Source: Deltaproteobacteria bacterium (GTDB lineage: Bacteria; Desulfobacterota; Binatia; UBA12015). From it: 5,410 nt of DNA. The stretch spans positions 1-5,410 of the forward strand of contig DLYX01000164.1 in NCBI GenBank assembly GCA_003447545.1, read 5' to 3'. This document shows, piece by piece, positions 1 through 5,410 of the stretch (positions within the stretch are counted from its first letter, which is position 1; every line of letters starts with the position of its first letter). Below the pieces are notes generated by a model, which saw only the letters and a program-made list of their open reading frames with translations, searched no databases and was not told the origin of the DNA. The translations under genes were made by a program, and so were the position numbers.

Positions 1-3000
1 TTGCCGATGAAGGTGAAGAGAAGGTGGTTCGTGACCGGCCTTCGGTGCAGCTATGGCTCGAGAGTTCGATTTCGAAGATGGTTGGATCCGAGGTCGACGG
101 GCTAACAGGTTCGCTGGTGGATCTTGGCGTGGACTCACTCCGGGCCGTGGAGTTGCGGGACCGCATCGTCCGGACTTTCGGGGTGGATCTCTCCGTCGCC
201 CGCTTGCTGGAAGCGGACCAGATCGGCTCTCTGGCTCGCGAGATCGTCGCTGCAGAAACAGCCCCGGGCGATGTTTCCCTGAAAGATCCGATCGAAAGTT
301 CGGGCCTCGCTCCTCTCTCTCATGGGCAGCGTGCAATTTGGGTATCTCATGAGCGCGATCCTCAGGCGGGTTCCTATAATGTGCAGTTGTTATTGAGACT
401 GCGGGGGGCTGTCGATGTCGACTTGATCGATGAATCCCTACGGACATTGGTGGATCGCCATGAGGTCTTGCGTTCATCGATTTATGCCACCGATAGCGGT
501 ATCGTTCAGCGCGTTCTTGAGGAGTCGAGTTTTCAATTGGACCGCATCGATGCCCGCAATTGGAGCGAGGCGCGACTGCAGGCGGAAGTCACACGTGCGG
601 GCCGGCGAATCTTTGCCCTGGACTGCGGTGAGGTTCTGCGAGCGGACCTATACGCCCGACCTGACGAGGAGTACGTCCTTGCTCTTTGTGTCCATCACGT
701 CGCTGTCGACTTTTGGTCGGTGGTCTTGTTGGTCGAGGAATTCAAGCGACTTTATTCAGCGGCACGGGCTGGCAATTCGGTTGAGGTCTCGTCGGCACCT
801 TGCAGCTACCGCGAGTTTGTCGAATGGCAGAGCGTCTATCTCGCGGGCCAGGGCGAGACGGATTGGAAATATTGGCGCAAGCAACTGGCCGGGGAACTTC
901 CGATGCTGGATCTCCCCACCGACCGCAGTCGTCCGGCAGTGCCACGTTTTCACGGGGGATCGGTGCCTCTGGAAATCGATAGCGCCGCGACCGAGCGCCT
1001 GATCCGGTTCGGCCGCCGCCATCATGCGACGCCCTATATGACGTTGCTGACCGCGTTCATGATCTTCCTGCATCGCTTCACGGGCAAGCAGGATATTATC
1101 GTCGGGACACCGACGTCCGGGCGTCCGGGGCCTCGGTTTTCTGATGTTGTCGGCTATTTCGTAAACCCCGTCGCGATCCGCTCGGCGGTGTCTCCTGACG
1201 CGACATTCGCCGCATTGGTCAAAGCGGTTCGGCGAACGGTTCTGGAATCGCTGGAGCATCAGCACCTTCCCTTTTCGACTATAGTCGACCGCCTGCAGCC
1301 AAACCGCGAGGCCAGCCAATGGCCGATCTATCAGGCCGCGTTTACGCTGCAGAACGCACATTTGCCCGGTGAGGCCGAGTTGGCAGCACTGGCCCTTGGC
1401 GAGTCGGGAATTGTTTCGGACTGGTCCGGGATGGAAGTCGAGTCTGCCAGTATCGACGAGCGGATCGAAAACTTCGACTTGAAGTTGGTGCTTGCCGAGC
1501 ATGACGGTTCGTTGCGGGGTTCCTTCCAGTACAATGCGGACCTTTTCGATCGCGCGACTGTTGAGGCTTTTGCGAGCACCTTCGCGCGGGTTGCTACAGA
1601 GGTCGGCAATCATCCTTACGACGCTGTCGCTTCACTCGGGATTTTGTCGAGAGAAGAGAGTCGTTTCCTTGTCGGAACGGATGCTGGCGGAGGAGATCTG
1701 CCTGCCACGGTGCCGGTGCATGAACAGATTGCCGCTCATGCGCGAAGCCGCCCTGATGCCATCGCGCTGCAAAGTTCCAAAGGGTCTGTGAGCTACGGCG
1801 ATCTTGATCGGCAGGCCGATGCGGTTGCGCTGGTTTTGCGGGCGCGAGGGGTGGGCCCTGAATCGCGAGTGGCTGTCCGTATGGAGCGCGACACGTCATT
1901 GATCGTGGTCCTTTTGGGTATCCTGAAAAGCGGGGCTGCGTATGTCCCGCTCGCGCCTGCTGATCCGCTGGCTCGTGTCGTGGGCACGGTGCAGGATGCC
2001 GGTGTGGCGTTGATGGTCAGCGATGACGCTGACCTTGGTGCCGAGGATCTTTCGGTGCTGAGTTGGCAAGCACTGCAGGCGGAAATGGCGGAGCTCAAGG
2101 GTACGGATTGCCCGCGGGCAGCCGTATCCCTCGGGAATCTCGCTTACGTCGTGTTCACCTCGGGATCGACGGGTCGCCCAAAGGGTGTTGCGGTCTCGCA
2201 TGAGGGCCTTGGCAGTCTGGTGAATTGGCACCTGGCGGAGTACGAAATCTCCGAAAACGATCGCACGGGCATGCTCGCCGGGCTGGGTTTCGATGCGGCC
2301 GTTTGGGAGATCTGGCCATCTCTGGCAGCGGGCGCGACGCTCTGCCTGGCCGATGAGGAGACGCGGGTTTCTCCGCCGCGGATCGTACGCTGGATTTCGG
2401 AGCAGGGTATTACGATCAGTTTCGTGCCGACCCCCCTGGTGGCGGCGATCTGTCATGAGCGCTGGCCTGGCGAAACGAAATTGCGGACAATGTTGACCGG
2501 TGGAGACCGCCTTGAGGCCCTCCGGATGGAACCGATGCCCTTCCGACTGGTCAATCATTATGGTCCGACCGAGTCGAGTGTCGTTGCAACCTGCGGGGAA
2601 GTAAACTTCCGTGATCCGGAGGCTCCGTCGATTGGTAAGGCGATTGCGAATGTCGAGGCGTACGTTCTTGACCCTCGCATGAATCCGGTGCCCGTGGGTG
2701 TCGAGGGAGAGCTCTACCTCGGCGGTGCGGCTCTTGCGCGAGGCTATATCGGTGCTGCGGCAGCGACAGCTGACCGTTTCATCCCGCATCCCTGGGGAGC
2801 CCAGCCCGGAGCACGACTCTATCGCACCGGGGATCTTGTCCGGCGCCGACGGGACGGCGCATTCGTTTTCGTCGGTCGCCGCGACAGTCAGGTGAGCCTG
2901 CACGGGCATCGAATCGAGCTCGGTGAAGTCGAGCATTCGCTAGCGCGCGCATCGGGTGTTTCGCGGGCTGTCGCACTCTTGCGGGAGGACGAACCCGGGG

Positions 3001-5410
3001 ACAAGCGGATGGTGGCCTATCTCGTGCGCGACCGCGCCGCAGCAACATTCTCCACCCCTGCCGACGGTTTGGAAACGGAACAGATCTCCGAATGGCAGGA
3101 ACTTTACGACGAAACATATTCCGATGTTCCCATTACCAGAGACCCGACCTTTGATGTGACCGGTTGGCGGAGCAGCTATACGGGTGCCCCGATTCCTGAG
3201 GAAGAGATGCGGGAATGGGTGGAAGGCCGTGTGGCAGCTGTTGCCGAGTTCTCGGCGCGCCGAATTTTTGAAATCGGTTGCGGGACCGGACTCCTGCTTA
3301 CCCGGCTGGCCCCCACCTGTGAATCCTTTGAAGGGATCGATTTATCCCTGCCGGCGCTTGAGAGGCTTCAGGCATGGGTCCGGACCGAGGAGCTCTCGCA
3401 CGTCTCTCTGCGTCACGAAGCGGCAGACGAAACTCGACCATTGGTCGGTTCGCCGGATTTGGTTCTTCTCAATTCCGTGGTGCAGTACTTTCCAAGCGAG
3501 GAGTATCTCGAACGAGTCCTCGGCCGTGCGATCGAGCAAGTTGTCGATGGTGGCCATGTCTTTGTCGGCGATGTGCGGCATCTGGAAACGCTGAGCGACT
3601 TTCACCTCGAGGTGGAACTCGGGCAGGCCGCCGGGGGTGAAACTCTGGCCGAGGTTGCGGAGCGAGCTCGCCAAAGCGAGGGGCGCGAGCGCGAATTGGT
3701 TCTTTCCCCCGGCTTCTTCACAGATTTATCACGCCGATTCCCGCGGATCCGTTCTGTCGAATTGCGCCTGCAACCGGGTGCTGCTCATAACGAGATGACC
3801 CGTCATCGATATGACGTGATTCTGCACGTTGGGGCCGAGTCCCCGGACGAGCCCGTTGTGGAAACTGCATGGCTGGACTGGGAGGAGTACGGCAGTGTTG
3901 CCGCTCTTCGTCCGATGTTGCCGGATTCCGGCATCGTACGCATTGGCGTCCGAGACGTACCGAACGCTCGCTTGGCCTCGGGAGTCTTTCGTCGGCAGGA
4001 ACTGCTCGCAGCGGGGCCTGATGCTCGCGTCGCCAGTTTGGACGCCGGTGCCGGGATGCGGGGTGTCGAGCCGGATGATTTGCGACGGATGGGCGAACTG
4101 CTCGGATATGGAGTCGATATTCTGGTGACGCCAGGAATGTCCGATGGCCGGTTCGATGTGGTGTTTCGTAGAAATGCTGGCGGGCCGGAAGCTGCGAGTG
4201 GTTTCGATATCGGCGCGATTCGCGGTCGTCGCGCCAATGATCCGCTGGTCGGTCGCCGCGAGAGCGAGTGGCTTGGCGATGTCCGTCGCGAGATATCCGA
4301 GGTCTTGCCCTCCTATATGGTGCCCACGCAGTTTGTGGTGATTTCCGAACTGCCGATGACACCTAACGGCAAGATCGACCGTCGTGCCCTTCCGGCGCCC
4401 GAAGGCGCAGTCTTGCGGGCCCGCTATGAGGCTGCACGGGATGAGATGGAAGAGGCGATCGCTCAGATCTGGGCTGAAGTTCTGGGCCTCGACCGAGTAG
4501 GCATTCACGATAACTTCTTCGAAATCGGGGGCGATTCGATTCTGGCGATTCAGGTGGTCAGTCGGGCTCGGCGCCATGGTATCTCGCTCCGGCCCCGGCA
4601 GCTCTTCGAGCATCAAACCGTAGCTGATATCGCAGCTGTTGCAGGCCGAGGTCCTACCGTCGAAGCGGAGCAGGGCCTGGTGCGAGGGCGAGTCGACCTG
4701 ACGCCGGTGCAGGCGTGGTTCTCACGGCTGCCCGTGCAGAATCGTGACCACTGGAATCAGTCGATCCTGCTTGAAGTCGAACTGGAACTCGACCGGGATT
4801 CTCTGCAACGGGCACTGTCGGCGTTGCTGGATCATCACGATGCCTTGCGACTTCGATGGGAACTTCATGACACGCAGTGGCGTCAGGCTAATGCTCTTCC
4901 GGAGCCCGTCGAGGTCCTTCACGAAGTTGATCTGAGCAAGGCAGAGGACTTGGGGGCAGAAATTCGCCAAGCTGCGGAGCTGGCGCAGCGCAGTCTGTCG
5001 TTGAAAGATGGTCCGCTTTTGCGCGTAGTCTGGATTCGGACGGCCGCAGGTCTTGCCGATCGCCTGCTTCTCGTCGCGCACCATGTGGTCGTTGATGGTG
5101 TTTCGTGGCGTATCCTGCTGGAGGATCTGGTCGAAGGTTACCGTGCCAGCGTCGATCGCCGCCCGGTGGAGCTTCCCGCCAAGACGACTTCCTTTCAGGC
5201 CTGGGCCACCCGTTTGCGGACCCCGGAGCTGCGGGCAGCTGTCGAAGATGAGCGAGATTATTGGCACGCACTGCCATGGTCGGCGGCTGCCGATGTGCCG
5301 CAAGATTCGGCTGGTTCCAACAGCGAGGGTCAGGCACGCACGATCGAGAGGAGCCTCACGGCCGAAGAGACGAACCTTCTGCTCCACGAGGCGCCGCGCG
5401 CTTACGGCAC
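1..5410 (+). CDS. Hybrid PKS-NRPS megasynthase, internal fragment: (ACP)-C-A(MT)-PCP-E
   Basis: The frame beginning at base 3 is open to the end of the window (1802 codons) and has neither start nor stop here, so both ends are partial. It encodes part of a cytoplasmic multimodular enzyme that builds a polyketide-peptide by thiotemplate chemistry. In order it shows a PKS-type ACP end, a condensation domain, an adenylation domain split by a methyltransferase, a peptidyl carrier protein and the start of an epimerization domain. Core motifs (HHxxxD, TSGSTGRPKG, NHYGPTE, YRTGDL, EIGCGTG, NGKIDR, GGDS, HHVVVDGVSW) all fall in this one phase, which argues against any frameshift. The predicted action is extension of a polyketide chain with one N-methylated, D-configured amino acid. 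The compound and cluster are not recognised. The domain calls are near certain; the product prediction is inference. Confidence 0.97.
3..257 (+). other. Acyl carrier protein (ACP) of the preceding PKS module, C-terminal part
   Basis: The carrier domain holds the growing acyl chain as a thioester on a 4'-phosphopantetheine arm. The attachment serine is residue 45 (codon 135-137) in the motif LGVDSLRAVELRDRI. This DSLxAVELRxRI spelling is typical of type I PKS carriers, whereas NRPS carriers usually read GG(D/H)S. Helix I is seen around residues 17-27 (QLWLESSISKM), and the last helix ends near residue 85 (IGSLAREIVAAE). The domain is essentially complete, while the upstream PKS catalytic domains lie outside the window. 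A short linker of about 16 residues joins it to the C domain. The serine and its context are intact, so it should be functional. An NRPS PCP of unusual spelling is the less likely alternative. Confidence 0.88.
306..1590 (+). other. Condensation (C) domain, polyketide-accepting (hybrid) type
   Basis: This domain forms the amide bond between the acyl chain on the upstream ACP and the amino acid on the downstream PCP. Motifs are visible in order: C1 LSHGQRAIW (residues 105-113), C2 RHEVLRSS (152-159), C3 HHVAVDFWS (231-239, catalytic second His 232 and structural Asp 236), a C4-like YREFVEWQ, C5 VGYFVNP (383-389), C6 HQHLPF (419-424) and a C7-like WPIYQAAF. The length of about 430 residues is normal. 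C3 carries Phe where most C domains have Gly after the Asp. The position right after a PKS-type ACP, the YN-containing start of the fold and the DFWS spelling suggest a hybrid C domain that takes a polyketide donor. A linker at about 1591-1709 follows. The domain call is sure; the subtype is inferred from context. Confidence 0.95.
1710..3035 (+). other. Adenylation (A) domain, N-terminal core (motifs A1-A8)
   Basis: This domain activates an amino acid with ATP as the aminoacyl-AMP and transfers it to the downstream PCP. Motifs in order are A1 SYGDL (residues 597-601), A2 LKSGAAYVPL (641-650), A3 TSGSTGRPKG (719-728, the phosphate-binding loop), A4 FDAAVWE (763-769), A5 NHYGPTE (851-857), A6 GELYLGGAALARGY, A7 YRTGDL and A8 GRRDSQVSLHGHRIELGE. 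Alignment by eye to GrsA PheA pocket positions gives D764, A765, W768, S806, L831, G833, H852, V860, V861 and K1457. This reads D-A-W-S-L-G-H-V-V-K, eight of ten positions equal to a known leucine code (DAWFLGNVVK). A leucine-like aliphatic substrate is thus suggested, not proven. A8 has Ser where Lys is usual in QVKIRG. The domain continues after the methyltransferase insert. Confidence 0.95.
3078..4172 (+). other. SAM-dependent methyltransferase inserted in the A domain, probable N-methyltransferase
   Basis: It is predicted to move a methyl group from SAM to the amino group of the PCP-bound amino acid before condensation. It sits between A8 and A9, the usual place for NRPS N-methyltransferases. 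The insert opens with an EWQELYDETYS block (residues ~1030-1040), then SYTGAPIPEEEMREW, the SAM-binding motif I EIGCGTG (1090-1096), an acidic end of strand 2 (EGIDLS), DLVLLNSVVQYFPSEEYLE (from 1152) and NEMTRHRYDVILHVG (1263-1277). The last two blocks are characteristic of N-methylating inserts such as those of the McyA family. A C-terminal part (~1280-1390) holds DVPNARL, GVEPDDLRRMGELLGYGVDI and FDVVFRR, also seen in full-length A-MT-A inserts. The length of about 365 residues fits a complete, undecayed domain. C- or O-methylation is less likely. Confidence 0.92.
4173..4400 (+). other. Adenylation domain, C-terminal subdomain (motifs A9-A10)
   Basis: This is the small mobile lid of the A domain, which resumes after the methyltransferase insert. 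After a linker of about 35 residues rich in Gly, Arg and Asp, it shows a VRREISEVLPSYMVP stretch (A9, LPSYMVP at residues 1435-1441) and then TPNGKIDRRALP (A10). The A10 lysine, residue 1457 (codon 4371-4373), is the invariant residue that contacts both the substrate carboxylate and ATP during adenylation, and it is present. Together with the upstream core it makes a complete A domain. The split is not a frameshift or a broken gene, because the phase is kept throughout. Confidence 0.95.
4425..4647 (+). other. Peptidyl carrier protein (PCP / thiolation domain)
   Basis: This NRPS carrier domain of about 74 residues receives the amino acid from the A domain and presents it to the methyltransferase, C and E domains. 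Helix I contains EEAIAQIWAEVLGLDRVGI. The phosphopantetheine attachment motif is DNFFEIGGDSILAIQVVSRAR with Ser 1512 (codon 4536-4538), and the domain ends with FEHQTVADIAAVAG. The GGDSI form, with Asp before the Ser instead of the His common in other carriers (GGHS), is the form typically seen on PCPs that hand over to an E domain, which agrees with the next domain. A linker of about 15 residues leads to the E domain. Confidence 0.96.
4692..5408 (+). other. Epimerization (E) domain, N-terminal half, cut by window end
   Basis: This domain converts the L-aminoacyl or peptidyl thioester on the PCP to an L/D mixture, from which the next C domain takes the D form. It shares the condensation fold but has E-type motifs: an opening LTPVQAWF (residues 1566-1573, E domains read PxQxWF), HHDALRLRW (instead of the C-type RHExLRT), the active-site motif HHVVVDGVSWRIL (from 1693; catalytic second His 1694, Asp 1698) and a later ERDYW block. 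SFQAWATRL at about 1730 is also usual in this family. Only about 239 of roughly 430-450 expected residues are present. The second catalytic element (EGHGRE with the Glu) should lie beyond the window, so activity cannot be confirmed here. A C domain is unlikely given DGVSWRIL. Confidence 0.93.

Noticed and set aside
430..1002. A 190-codon plus-strand open frame in another phase
   Set aside because: It is a shifted-phase shadow of the C domain. The C2 and C3 motifs are encoded in the frame starting at base 3, and the shadow product is Arg/Ser-rich with no recognisable features.
756..1613. A 285-codon open frame on the minus strand
   Set aside because: It is antisense to the condensation domain motifs, has no family resemblance, and overlaps clear coding sequence completely.
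1896..2936. A 346-codon open frame on the minus strand
   Set aside because: It lies wholly opposite the A domain in the real frame, its protein has low-complexity Arg/His/Pro-rich composition with no recognisable fold, and such antisense openness is expected in GC-rich coding DNA.
3035..4275. Possible gene break or frameshift between A8 and A9
   Set aside because: The gap between A-domain halves is filled by a complete methyltransferase in the same phase, with motifs at the expected places. It is a normal interrupted A domain, not a pseudogene.
3729..4616. A 295-codon open frame on the minus strand, with two further long minus-strand frames over the same region
   Set aside because: Several antisense frames are open over the same stretch, which is a composition effect. 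The plus strand here encodes the methyltransferase end, A9-A10 and PCP motifs without interruption.
4692..5408. Second condensation domain starting a new module
   Set aside because: The opening LTPVQAWF, the HHDALRLRW block and the HHVVVDGVSWRIL active-site motif are epimerization-type. C domains would show RHExLRT and HHxxxDGWS.
1..5410. Promoters, terminators, RNA genes, CRISPR arrays, insertion sequences or direct repeats
   Set aside because: The entire window is coding in one frame with no intergenic space. No tRNA-like folds, regularly spaced repeats or inverted terminal repeats were noticed on reading.

Overview
The whole window is an internal slice of one very large modular biosynthetic gene on the + strand. 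The frame that starts at base 3 stays open to base 5408 (1802 codons) with no stop, and it translates into textbook polyketide synthase / non-ribosomal peptide synthetase (PKS-NRPS) domains. Neither the start nor the stop codon is in view. There is therefore no promoter, ribosome binding site, terminator, RNA gene or mobile element to annotate, and no intergenic space. In this entry, residue number equals codon start divided by 3.

Layout: (1) the last part of a PKS-type acyl carrier protein (ACP), bases ~3-257; (2) a condensation (C) domain, ~306-1590; (3) the large N-terminal part of an adenylation (A) domain carrying motifs A1-A8, ~1710-3035; (4) an S-adenosylmethionine (SAM)-dependent methyltransferase inserted in the A domain between motifs A8 and A9, ~3078-4172; (5) the small C-terminal A subdomain with A9-A10, ~4173-4400; (6) a peptidyl carrier protein (PCP), ~4425-4647; (7) the first ~240 residues of an epimerization (E) domain, ~4692-5408, cut by the window edge. 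The module is C-A(MT)-PCP-E, fused behind a PKS module.

Reading it as an assembly line: an acyl chain made by an upstream PKS module waits on the ACP. The A domain activates an amino acid (binding-pocket code read as D-A-W-S-L-G-H-V-V-K, closest to a known leucine code) and loads it on the PCP. The inserted methyltransferase probably N-methylates it, the C domain joins it to the polyketide chain, and the E domain inverts its alpha carbon. The predicted building block is an N-methyl-D-amino acid, plausibly N-methyl-D-leucine or a similar aliphatic residue, directly after a polyketide unit. The methyltransferase and the carrier, C and A active-site motifs are intact. The second half of the E active site lies outside the window.

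Organism: a bacterium of moderately high GC (about 60% by eye). The codon usage is not as extreme as in streptomycetes. The A-MT-A arrangement and motif spellings resemble those familiar from cyanobacterial, myxobacterial and proteobacterial hybrid clusters, but the sequence does not fix the taxon.
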